From contig CAVZNF010000006.1 of the NCBI GenBank assembly GCA_963776565.1, forward strand, positions 62,001 through 126,000: DNA of 64,000 bases, given 5' to 3'. The notes under the pieces are model-generated. The model was not told where the DNA came from. It ran no database searches and was given only the letters and a program-made list of their open reading frames with translations. The stretch comes from GMQP-bins7 sp963776565. Lineage in GTDB: Bacteria; Actinomycetota; Thermoleophilia; Gaiellales; Gaiellaceae. Of this stretch, positions 56,387 to 63,587 are shown piece by piece. Made by a program: the position numbers and the translations under genes. Position 1 is the first letter of the stretch; each line of letters starts with the position of its first letter.

Positions 56387-57867
56387 TGGCCCAGGTCGAG
56401 AAGCGAACAGCGAGCCTCCCTGCGACGTTCGAGTGGGAGTACGCGCCGGCGCCGGAGGCGCGCGACATCGTCCAGATCCGCGAGCGCTACGGGCTCTACA
56501 TCGGCGGCGACGAGGTCGAGCCGCGGACGTCCGAATGGTTCGAGTCGATTTCGCCGTCCACGGAGGAGCCGCTCTTCGAGGTGGCGCTCGCAGGCAAGGA
56601 GGACGTTGGCCTCGCTGTCGACGCGGCCCGCGGCGCGTTCGAGGGCGAGTGGTCCGCACTCGCGCCCTCCGAGCGCGCGAAGTACCTCTTCAGGCTTGCC
56701 CGGCTCATCCAGGAGCGCTCGCGCGAGCTGGCCGTCGCCGAGTCGCTCGACGGGGGCAAGCCGATCCGCGAATCGCGGGACGTCGACATCCCGCTCGCCG
56801 CGGCGCACTTCTTCTACTACGCGGGCTGGGCCGACAAGCTCGAGTACGCGTATCCCGGGAGAACGGCGCGCCCGCTCGGAGTGGCGGCGCAGATCATCCC
56901 GTGGAACTTCCCGCTGCTCATGCTCGCCTGGAAGATCGCGCCCGCGCTCGCCTGCGGGAACACGGTCGTGCTGAAGCCTGCCGAGACCACGCCGCTGACG
57001 GCGATGATCTTCGCGGACATCTGCCGGCAGGCCGAGCTCCCGCCGGGAGTCGTCAACCTCGTCACCGGCGACGGGACGACCGGTGCGCACCTCGTGCAGA
57101 ACGAGGGCATCGACAAGCTCGCGTTCACGGGCTCGACCGAGGTCGGCAAGCTGATCATGCGCGAGCTCGCGGGGCGCGACGTGCGGATGACGCTCGAGCT
57201 CGGCGGCAAGGCGGCGAACATCGTGTTCGACGACGCGGCGCTCGACCAGGCGGTCGAGGGCATCGTGAACGGCATCTACTTCAACCAGGGCCACGTGTGC
57301 TGCGCGGGCTCGCGGCTGCTCGTGCAGGAGTCGATCTACGAGCCGCTGCTGGACAAGCTCAAGCGGCGCCTCACGACCTTGCGGGTCGGCGATCCGCTGG
57401 ACAAGAACACGGACGTCGGCGCCATCAACTCGAAGGCGCAGCTCGAGAGGATCCGCGAGCTCGTCGCGAGCGGGGAGGACGAGGGCGCCGAGATCTTCCA
57501 GCCCGAGTGCCGACTGCCGGAGCGCGGCTACTGGTTCGTGCCGACACTCTTCACGAACGTCGCGCAGAGCTACCGGATCGCGCAGGAGGAGATCTTCGGG
57601 CCGGTGCTGTCCGTGTTGACGTTCCGCACGCCCGAGGAGGCCGTCGAGAAGGCGAACAACACGCCGTACGGGCTCTCGGCGGGGGTGTGGACGGAGAAGG
57701 GCTCGCGGATCCTGTGGATGGTCGAGCGTCTGCGTGCCGGCGTCGTGTGGGCGAACACGTTCAACCGCTTCGATCCGACGTCGCCGTTCGGCGGCTACAA
57801 GGAGTCCGGCTTCGGCCGCGAGGGCGGCCGACACGGGCTCGCGCCGTACCTGAGGTTCGACGAATGA
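56386..57867 (+). CDS. Aldehyde dehydrogenase, catalytic subunit (ALDH16-like)
   Basis: A 493-aa NAD(P)-dependent aldehyde dehydrogenase. IIPWNFPLLMLAWKIAPALA, FTGSTEVGKLIMREL, the general base E271 in LELGGKAANIV, the catalytic cysteine C305 in QGHVCCAGSRLL and EEIFGPVLSVLTF are intact. It is directly followed by a 265-aa half-length ALDH without catalytic motifs. Together (493 + 265) they match the domain plan and length of ALDH16, a catalytic ALDH plus a pseudo-ALDH. Translationally coupled to deoC. Confidence 0.93.
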   Translation: MAQVEKRTASLPATFEWEYAPAPEARDIVQIRERYGLYIGGDEVEPRTSEWFESISPSTEEPLFEVALAGKEDVGLAVDAARGAFEGEWSALAPSERAKYLFRLARLIQERSRELAVAESLDGGKPIRESRDVDIPLAAAHFFYYAGWADKLEYAYPGRTARPLGVAAQIIPWNFPLLMLAWKIAPALACGNTVVLKPAETTPLTAMIFADICRQAELPPGVVNLVTGDGTTGAHLVQNEGIDKLAFTGSTEVGKLIMRELAGRDVRMTLELGGKAANIVFDDAALDQAVEGIVNGIYFNQGHVCCAGSRLLVQESIYEPLLDKLKRRLTTLRVGDPLDKNTDVGAINSKAQLERIRELVASGEDEGAEIFQPECRLPERGYWFVPTLFTNVAQSYRIAQEEIFGPVLSVLTFRTPEEAVEKANNTPYGLSAGVWTEKGSRILWMVERLRAGVVWANTFNRFDPTSPFGGYKESGFGREGGRHGLAPYLRFDE

Positions 57868-57894
57868 CGCCGCCCACATGCACGCCCTGCACAT

Positions 57895-57992
57895 CCCCAC
57901 CCTGGGTGGGGAGCTTGGCCGCCCTCCACCCGGCGCCGAGCCTAAGCGCAAGACAGCCACCCGTGGGAAACACCTTCGCGCCGATTCGGCGC
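57895..57992 (+). repeat. Two palindromes between the aldehyde dehydrogenase genes
   Basis: CCCCACCC-T-GGGTGGGG at 57895-57911 and GCGCCGA-T-TCGGCGC at 57978-57992, both perfect. They lie in the 163-base gap that separates the two dehydrogenase genes and could adjust mRNA stability or the ratio of the two subunits. Confidence 0.5.
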
Positions 57993-58030
57993 CGATCGTT
58001 CCACACTCTCGCCGCCGCGGCGCGCACCCG

Positions 58031-58828
58031 ATGACCCGGCTCTCGGTCAAGAAGACCTACAAGCTCTACGTCGGCGGGGCGTTCCCGCGGTCCGAGTCCG
58101 GGCGCACCTTCGACGCCGAGGGCCACAACGTCGCCCGCGCTTCACGCAAGGACGCCCGCGACGCCGTTCGCGCCGCGCGCACAGCCTTCCCGGCCTGGTC
58201 AGGCATGACGGCCTACAACCGCGGCCAGGTGCTCTACCGGCTCGCGGAGATGATGGAAGCTCGCGCGACCGACCTCGCGCACGCGTGCACCGGGCGCGAC
58301 GAGGTCGAGTCGGCGATCGATCGAGTCGTTTGGTACGCCGGTTGGGCCGACAAGCTCGCGCAGGTGCTGGGGAGCTCGAATCCGGTGGCCGGGCCGTACT
58401 TCGACTTCACGATTCCGGAGCCCACCGGCGTCGTCGCGATTCTCGCGCCGGGCGAGCCTCCGCTCCTCGGTCTCGTCTCGCGTCTGCTACCTGCGCTCAC
58501 CGGCGGCAACACCGTCGTCGCGGTCGCGGCCGCCGCACATCCGGTCGCGGCTGTCGAACTCGCCGAGGCTCTGGCCACCGCGGACTTCCCGGCGGGAGCG
58601 GTGAACGTCCTCACCGGCTTCGCGGACGAGCTTGCTCCGTGGCTCGCCGGCCACATGGACGTGAACGCGATCGATCTCACCGGCATCGAAGGCCCGACCG
58701 CAGAGCTCGAGCAAGCAGCGGCCGAGAATGTCAAGCGCGTAGTTCGCTCGTCGGCCGATGCGCAGAGCCCATGGGAGATCGAAGGCTTCCTCGAGCTCAA
58801 GACTGTCTGGCATCCCATCGGCCTCTGA
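58031..58828 (+). CDS. Half-length pseudo-aldehyde dehydrogenase (ALDH16 second domain)
   Basis: A 265-aa protein with the ALDH NAD-binding fold (KKTYKLYVGGAFPRSESGRT, PTGVVAILAPGEPPLLGLVS, LTGGNTVVAVAAAAHPVAAV) but no catalytic glutamate motif or cysteine motif; it stops after FLELKTVWHPIGL. This is not an eroded gene: the terminus is a recognisable family end and codon use is normal. It probably serves as the non-catalytic partner of the preceding dehydrogenase. ATG 58031 is chosen; the frame is open upstream to 57878 but reads as noise there. Confidence 0.85.
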   Translation: MTRLSVKKTYKLYVGGAFPRSESGRTFDAEGHNVARASRKDARDAVRAARTAFPAWSGMTAYNRGQVLYRLAEMMEARATDLAHACTGRDEVESAIDRVVWYAGWADKLAQVLGSSNPVAGPYFDFTIPEPTGVVAILAPGEPPLLGLVSRLLPALTGGNTVVAVAAAAHPVAAVELAEALATADFPAGAVNVLTGFADELAPWLAGHMDVNAIDLTGIEGPTAELEQAAAENVKRVVRSSADAQSPWEIEGFLELKTVWHPIGL

Positions 58829-58840
58829 GGCGGGACAGTC

Positions 58841-60400
58841 TCAACCGCGGGTCGCGTACACCGCCTGCCGAAAGCTCGTCCCCACTGGCTCGCTCGCCAG
58901 CACCCAGACGACCAGCGGCCGCCCTCGCGCGTAGTCCACGGAGATGTAATCGCCGAGCATCCGTCCCGAGGTCGTATTCGGCATCCACGACGTCGGCATC
59001 GACTGGGCCGAGATCCGCTGGGGTGAGCTCCACGACGCTCCGTCCGGCGATTCGACGAGCTCGATGTCGACGCTCGACGCGGCATAGCGCATGAAAGCGA
59101 TCGCGACCCGCCCACTCGCGGCGTCGATCCCGATCGCGGGCAAGAGCGCGTTGCGGCCGCGCGTCACCGCCGTCTTCGCGCTCCATGTGACGCCGTCAGG
59201 CGAGCTCGAGACGAAAACGGTGTTCCGGGAAGCTCCGGGCGCCTCGCAGTCGTGCCACGTGACCCAGGCGCGCCCCGTAGCGTCGACCGCCGCCGCGGGC
59301 AGCGTGAATGCGCGGAAGCCACGGATCGCGCACGAGCCGTCGACATCCGCGATCCGCACGGGCGCGCCCCACGTCGCTCCGCCGTCCGTCGATCGCGAGG
59401 CGGCGATCGCGAACCGCCCGGTCTCCCACAGGTAGGCCACGACCAGGTCTCCGCTGGGGCGAATCGCCGGAAACACGCCGACTGCGGGACGCACGCCGAT
59501 ATCGACGCCGGTCGACCATGTCAGCCCACCGTCGTCCGACCAGCGCACCGCGAGCATGTCATCCGCGGCCGAATGGGTGTAGACGAGGTAGCAGCGTCCG
59601 AAGAACGGCGACGCTTGCGTGTTGTCGCACGCGATCCAGTTCTTGTCGAACGCGATTCCCTCCTCGCCGCCAGCTCCACTCTCCTCCGCGGCGTTGATCG
59701 CGGTGCTCCACGTGGACCCGCTGGGCGAGCGGTTGATGGCCAGCCGTGTCACCCCGTCTCCGAGCGCGAGCGTCGAGATGAGCCACATGCTGTGCCGCGC
59801 GTCGAATGCGACCGCCGGATCGCTCGCCCGCTCGTTGCTGCCGGCCGGAACGCTCGCATCGGTGAGACCGGGGAGGAGCCCGCTCCGCCATGTCGCGCCG
59901 TTGTCGCTCGTAACCGCGAATCCGACGTTCGTGGCCGCACCCTCGAAGCGGCGTCCCACCTGAAATGTCGCGACGGTGGTCCGCCCGAACGTGAAGCTGT
60001 CCGGCTCGACCTCGGTCTCGTGCTGCGCGTCGGCGCTTGCGTACGGGTCGCGTGAGAGGCGGCGGCCGACGATCTCGCAATCGCGCGCGACCGTGTCGAT
60101 GAGGTCGGCGTTCACAACGTCCGTGCCCGCTCCGCATACAGCCGAGTCACGGCTGCCGTCGTACGACAGGGCGAGCAGGTCGTTCCCAGACCCGGCATCG
60201 ATCGTGTCGCGGCCGGCGCCGCCCTGGAGGAAGTCGGCACCCCGTCCGCCGATCAGCTTGTCCTTCCCCGCGAGCCCACGAATGACGTCGGCTCGCGGTG
60301 TTCCCACGAGCACGTCGTTGCCGGCTGTCCCTGTGACGACGCGCGCGCCGGCAGCTGCGGCCAGCACGAGCCCCAGGAGCACGACGAGCGCGACACGCAT
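58841..60400 (-). CDS. Secreted RTX-repeat and BNR/Asp-box protein
   Basis: A 519-aa exported protein. After a signal peptide (VALVVLLGLVLAAAAGA), residues about 22-110 hold RTX-type calcium-binding nonapeptides (GTAGNDVLVGTPRADVI, GGRGADFLQGGAGRDTID). The rest is a six-bladed-propeller-like region with Asp boxes (SDNGATWRSG, SDDGGLTWSTG, STDGGATWGAP, SPDGVTWSA, SPDGASWSSP) as in sialidases and related glycosyl-binding proteins. ATG 60400 is chosen over the in-frame 60460, which precedes a basic leader. It may bind or cleave surface glycans; catalytic sialidase residues were not identified. Confidence 0.83.
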   Translation of the reverse strand: MRVALVVLLGLVLAAAAGARVVTGTAGNDVLVGTPRADVIRGLAGKDKLIGGRGADFLQGGAGRDTIDAGSGNDLLALSYDGSRDSAVCGAGTDVVNADLIDTVARDCEIVGRRLSRDPYASADAQHETEVEPDSFTFGRTTVATFQVGRRFEGAATNVGFAVTSDNGATWRSGLLPGLTDASVPAGSNERASDPAVAFDARHSMWLISTLALGDGVTRLAINRSPSGSTWSTAINAAEESGAGGEEGIAFDKNWIACDNTQASPFFGRCYLVYTHSAADDMLAVRWSDDGGLTWSTGVDIGVRPAVGVFPAIRPSGDLVVAYLWETGRFAIAASRSTDGGATWGAPVRIADVDGSCAIRGFRAFTLPAAAVDATGRAWVTWHDCEAPGASRNTVFVSSSPDGVTWSAKTAVTRGRNALLPAIGIDAASGRVAIAFMRYAASSVDIELVESPDGASWSSPQRISAQSMPTSWMPNTTSGRMLGDYISVDYARGRPLVVWVLASEPVGTSFRQAVYATRG

Positions 60401-60448
60401 CGAAAGGATGTGACGCTTCCTGTGACCCCTGGTTTGCACTTCGCCGAC

Positions 60449-60454
60449 TACGAT
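60449..60454 (+). promoter_or_regulatory. Leaderless -10 box of the TrpC-like gene
   Basis: TACGAT, eight bases before GTG 60463. Confidence 0.45.
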
Positions 60455-60462
60455 CCCCACTC

Positions 60463-61011
60463 GTGAGCAAGGTGAGCCAGGCGATCGCCGAGGGCGACGG
60501 GATCTCGTTCATCGTCGAGGTCAACGACGCGGCGAGCGCCCGCGACTCGGAAGAGCGTGGCGCCGACTGCCTGGCCGCGATCGACGGCGTCAATGCCGTG
60601 CGCATCACGTCGCAGCTTCCGTTGCTCCACCTGGGCCGGATGTTCGACGCCAGCGGAGCCGATGCGGACGCCGTCGTGATCAAGCCGGACCTCGCGATGT
60701 GGGACGAGGCGCATGCCCATGGGCTCGAGTGTGTCGTGCGCGTCTCCCAGCCGGACGACGTCGAGCGCGTGCTGCGCTATTTCGATCCCGAGGTCTTCCT
60801 CCTCTCCGTCCCGGAGGACGCGGACGACGACCCGCTCACCGTGCTGCTCGAGCTGCTTCACGACGTTCCGGCCGGCAAGCTCGCGGTCGCCGAGTTGCGC
60901 GACGCGACGTCGGACGACGTCTCTGAGCTCGAGCGATCCGGCGTGGATGCCGTGCTCGTCTGGCACACGCGCTTCCCCGAGCTGATCCAGGCCGGCCCAC
61001 CCGAGGTCTAG
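60463..61011 (+). CDS. TrpC-like half-barrel protein of unknown function
   Basis: A 182-aa soluble protein. AVRITSQLPLLHLGRMFDAS, DADAVVIKPDLA, HGLECVVRVSQPDDVERVLR and KLAVAELRDATSDDVSELE followed by SGVDAVLVW recall beta-alpha units of indole-3-glycerol phosphate synthase-type TIM barrels, though the protein is about 80 residues too short and lacks a clear catalytic KxSPS segment. I do not assign an activity. The stop codon abuts the 3' region of a decayed tRNA-Leu on the other strand. Confidence 0.6.
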   Translation: MSKVSQAIAEGDGISFIVEVNDAASARDSEERGADCLAAIDGVNAVRITSQLPLLHLGRMFDASGADADAVVIKPDLAMWDEAHAHGLECVVRVSQPDDVERVLRYFDPEVFLLSVPEDADDDPLTVLLELLHDVPAGKLAVAELRDATSDDVSELERSGVDAVLVWHTRFPELIQAGPPEV

Positions 61012-61092
61012 CGAAGCCGGGGTCGATCCCACACGTCCCCGAGGCACACGGGACTTTGAGTCCCGCGCGTCTGCCAGTTCCGCCACTCCGGA
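61012..61092 (-). pseudogene. Decayed tRNA-Leu(CAA) copy
   Basis: The minus strand closely resembles the intact tRNA-Leu at 63396 from the acceptor 5' side to the T loop, including the CAA anticodon in loop CTCAAAG. It then diverges completely: the 3' acceptor strand reads TTCGCTA instead of CTCCGGA, the T stem has a G-G mismatch, T54 is A, and the variable-arm stem is broken. A TACGCT box still lies upstream (61108-61103). The acceptor stem cannot form, so it is unlikely to be functional. Confidence 0.7.
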
Positions 61093-61136
61093 CCAAGGGC
61101 TGAGCGTACGCCGCGGCGAGTAGTCTCCCGAGCGAG

Positions 61137-62285
61137 ATGCGTCTCGGTGTCCTTACCGGCGGGGGAGACGTCCCCGGCCTCAATCCGTGTATCAAGGCTT
61201 TCGTCGTACGGGCCGACGCGGCCGGGCACGAGGTCGTCGGCATACGCCGCGGCTGGGCCGGCCTGCTCGAGTTGAACCCCGATGATCCGGACACGGTCGA
61301 GCCAAATGTGCAGCGTCTCGATCCGGCGACCGTTCGAACCATCGACCGCACGGGAGGGACCTTCCTGCACACGTCGAGGACGAACCCTGCGAACGTCCGG
61401 GCGAAGGGCGTCCCAGCGTTTCTCGCGGATGGCCTCGCCGGCGATGGCCCGTTCGACTTCACCGATCACGTCATGCGCGTGATCGAGCACCTCGGGATCG
61501 ACGCCCTCGTGGCGATCGGGGGCGACGACACGCTGTCGTACGCCCTACGCCTTCACGACGAGCACATCCCGGTCATCGCCATTCCGAAGACGATGGACAA
61601 CGACGTGCACGGAACGGACTACTGCATCGGCTTCTCGACCGCCGTGACCCGAGGCGTGCAGTTCATCCACAACCTCCGGACGAGCGCGGGAAGCCACGAA
61701 CGGATTGCCGTCGTCGAGCTCTTCGGACGCTACAGCGGGGAGACGTCCCTGATCACCGCGTACCTCGCTGGAGTGGATCGGGCCGTAATCTCCGAGGTGC
61801 CCTTCGATCCCGACCGCCTGGCCGAGCTGCTCATGCGCGACAAGCGCTCGAACCCCTCCAGGTACGCGATGGTGACGGTGTCGGAAGGAGCGACCGCGGC
61901 GAGCGGTGAGCTCGTCCTCTCTGGCGATGCGGATGCGTATGGCCACCGGAAGCTGGGCGGTGTCGGGATGCTCCTCGGAGAACTGCTCAAGGACCGGACG
62001 GGTGAAGACATCATCTATCAGCAGCTCGCATACCTCATGCGGTCAGGGAGCCCCGACTCCCTCGATCTCATGGTTGCGACCAACTACGCGGTGATGGCTG
62101 CGGACCTGGCGCTCGAGGGCGACACGGGCCGCATGGTGTCGTTGCGGAACGGCAGCTACACGACCGTGCCGATCTCCGCGACGCGCGAGGGCGTCAAGCG
62201 GGTCGACGTCGACGAGCTCTATGACGCCGACGAGTACCGCCCGAAGGTGAGACACGTCCTCGGTAAGCCGATGTTCCTCTACTGA
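61137..62285 (+). CDS. 6-phosphofructokinase, predicted PPi-type
   Basis: A 382-aa PfkA-family enzyme phosphorylating fructose 6-phosphate. LTGGGDVPGLNPCIKAFV is the nucleotide/phosphate loop. IGGDDTLSYA at 128-132 has Asp at the position equal to E. coli residue 104 and PKTMDND has Lys at the 124 position, the combination linked to pyrophosphate rather than ATP. The catalytic aspartate in TMDND is present. A TAGTCT box ten bases upstream could be its promoter. It is followed after one base by a second PFK gene. Donor specificity is inferred from two residues. Confidence 0.88.
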   Translation: MRLGVLTGGGDVPGLNPCIKAFVVRADAAGHEVVGIRRGWAGLLELNPDDPDTVEPNVQRLDPATVRTIDRTGGTFLHTSRTNPANVRAKGVPAFLADGLAGDGPFDFTDHVMRVIEHLGIDALVAIGGDDTLSYALRLHDEHIPVIAIPKTMDNDVHGTDYCIGFSTAVTRGVQFIHNLRTSAGSHERIAVVELFGRYSGETSLITAYLAGVDRAVISEVPFDPDRLAELLMRDKRSNPSRYAMVTVSEGATAASGELVLSGDADAYGHRKLGGVGMLLGELLKDRTGEDIIYQQLAYLMRSGSPDSLDLMVATNYAVMAADLALEGDTGRMVSLRNGSYTTVPISATREGVKRVDVDELYDADEYRPKVRHVLGKPMFLY

Positions 62286-62286
62286 T

Positions 62287-63324
62287 TTGAGCACGCTCGG
62301 CGTCTTGACCGGAGGCGGCGACTGCCCTGGCCTCAACGCCGCCATCCGCGCGATCGTGCGCGGCGCCATCGCGCAGCGGTACGAGGTCGTGGGCATCCGC
62401 CACGGCTTTCGCGGCCTGGCGCGGGGAGTGACCGTCCCGCTCGATCGCCGCGCGGTGGCCGGGATCCTCCCCCGAGGGGGAACGATCCTCGGCAGCTCGA
62501 GCTACGACTGCTTCCGTGAGGAGAACGGCGTCTCGCTCGTGATCGACACGACACGTGCGCTCGAGCTCGACGGCGTCGTGGCCATCGGTGGTGAAGGCAC
62601 GCTGTCGATCGCGCATCGCCTCCACGCGGAGCACGGTTATCCGGTGGTCGGCGTCCCGAAGACCATCGACAACGACATCGCGGGGACGGACGTCACGATC
62701 GGGTTCGACACCGCGGTGCACGTCTGCACCGAGGCGATCGACAGGCTGCACTCGACCGCCGAGTCGCACAACCGGGTCATGGTGGTCGAGGTCATGGGCC
62801 GCAACACCGGGTGGATCGCAGCCGCGGCCGGAATCGCCGGCGGTGCCGACGTCATCCTCGTCCCGGAGATTCCGACTGCCATCGAGGACGTCGCGGATCA
62901 CGTTCGGAAGCGCCACGCGCAGGGCCGCGACTTCTCGATCGTCGTCGTGGCGGAGGGGTACCGGCTGACGAGACGCACGGGCGAGCAGGAGAGCGCCGTG
63001 GTCCAGCAGCTCGACGAGTACGGGTACGAGCGCCTCGGGGGCGTCGGACGAGTCGTGGCCGAAGAGCTCACGTCGCTCACCGAATTCGAGACCCGCGTCA
63101 CCGTGCTGGGCCACGTTCAGCGCGGCGGGACCCCGACGGCTCGAGATCGCTTCCTCGCGACGCGCCTCGGACTGAAGGCGGCGGAGCTCGCAGGCGCGGG
63201 CCTGTGGGGCCGGATGGCGGCCGTCGACGGAAACGAGATCGTCGACGTTCCGCTCGAGCGGGTCACCGATGCCCGCCGAGATGCTCCCGCAGAGTGGATC
63301 GAGGCCGGCCGCGTGGTCGCGTAG
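62287..63324 (+). CDS. pfkA: 6-phosphofructokinase, predicted ATP-type
   Basis: A 345-aa PfkA-family enzyme. LTGGGDCPGLNAAIRAIVRG, AIGGEGTLSIAHRL (Gly at the 104-equivalent position, as in ATP-using actinobacterial enzymes), VPKTIDNDIAGTD with the catalytic Asp, VMGRNTGWIAAAAGIAGGAD and VLGHVQRGGTPTARDR are complete. Start TTG 62287 is one base after the previous stop, so the two kinases are co-translated. The Lys at the 124 position is shared with its neighbour; the Gly suggests ATP. Confidence 0.9.
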   Translation: MSTLGVLTGGGDCPGLNAAIRAIVRGAIAQRYEVVGIRHGFRGLARGVTVPLDRRAVAGILPRGGTILGSSSYDCFREENGVSLVIDTTRALELDGVVAIGGEGTLSIAHRLHAEHGYPVVGVPKTIDNDIAGTDVTIGFDTAVHVCTEAIDRLHSTAESHNRVMVVEVMGRNTGWIAAAAGIAGGADVILVPEIPTAIEDVADHVRKRHAQGRDFSIVVVAEGYRLTRRTGEQESAVVQQLDEYGYERLGGVGRVVAEELTSLTEFETRVTVLGHVQRGGTPTARDRFLATRLGLKAAELAGAGLWGRMAAVDGNEIVDVPLERVTDARRDAPAEWIEAGRVVA

Positions 63325-63381
63325 CGTCGAGCAGCCTGACCAAGGTTCGCGTTCGCCGCGGTCGCTTTCGGATGCTCGGGC

Positions 63382-63387
63382 TACGAT
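63382..63387 (+). promoter_or_regulatory. -10 box of tRNA-Leu(CAA)
   Basis: TACGAT, eight bases before the mature tRNA 5' end at 63396. Confidence 0.45.
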
Positions 63388-63395
63388 CCGGCTCG

Positions 63396-63479
63396 GCCGG
63401 AGTGGCGGAACTGGCAGACGCGCGGGACTCAAAATCCCGTGTCCTTCGGGACGTGTGGGTTCGACCCCCACCTCCGGCA
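63396..63479 (+). tRNA. tRNA-Leu (anticodon CAA)
   Basis: An 84-base class II tRNA. Acceptor GCCGGAG/CTCCGGC, a three-pair D stem, anticodon stem CGGGA/TCCCG with loop CTCAAAA (anticodon CAA, reading UUG), a long variable arm with a stable GTCC-TTCG-GGAC-like stem, and T arm GTGGG/CCCAC with loop TTCGACC. The discriminator is A, as expected for leucine. CCA is not encoded directly. It follows the PFK pair and mirrors a decayed copy 2.3 kb upstream in opposite orientation. Confidence 0.95.
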
Positions 63480-63530
63480 TCCAGCCTGGCTGAACCAAGT
63501 GGCAACAGTTCCCGCATGTTCATCCTGGTA

Positions 63531-63536
63531 CCTTGC
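63531..63536 (+). promoter_or_regulatory. Extended -10 box of the lipoprotein gene
   Basis: TACCTT preceded by TGG, predicting a 5' UTR of about 45 bases that contains GAGGGAG before GTG 63588. Confidence 0.4.
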
Positions 63537-63587
63537 GGCGCGCCGGCGACGGCCGCGTGGAGCGACGGCAGGCGAGGGAGACCGGAC

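Noticed and set aside
61012..63479. Genomic island bounded by tRNA-Leu repeats
   Set aside because: No integrase or mobility gene is present, the repeats are inverted, and the enclosed genes are ordinary glycolytic enzymes.
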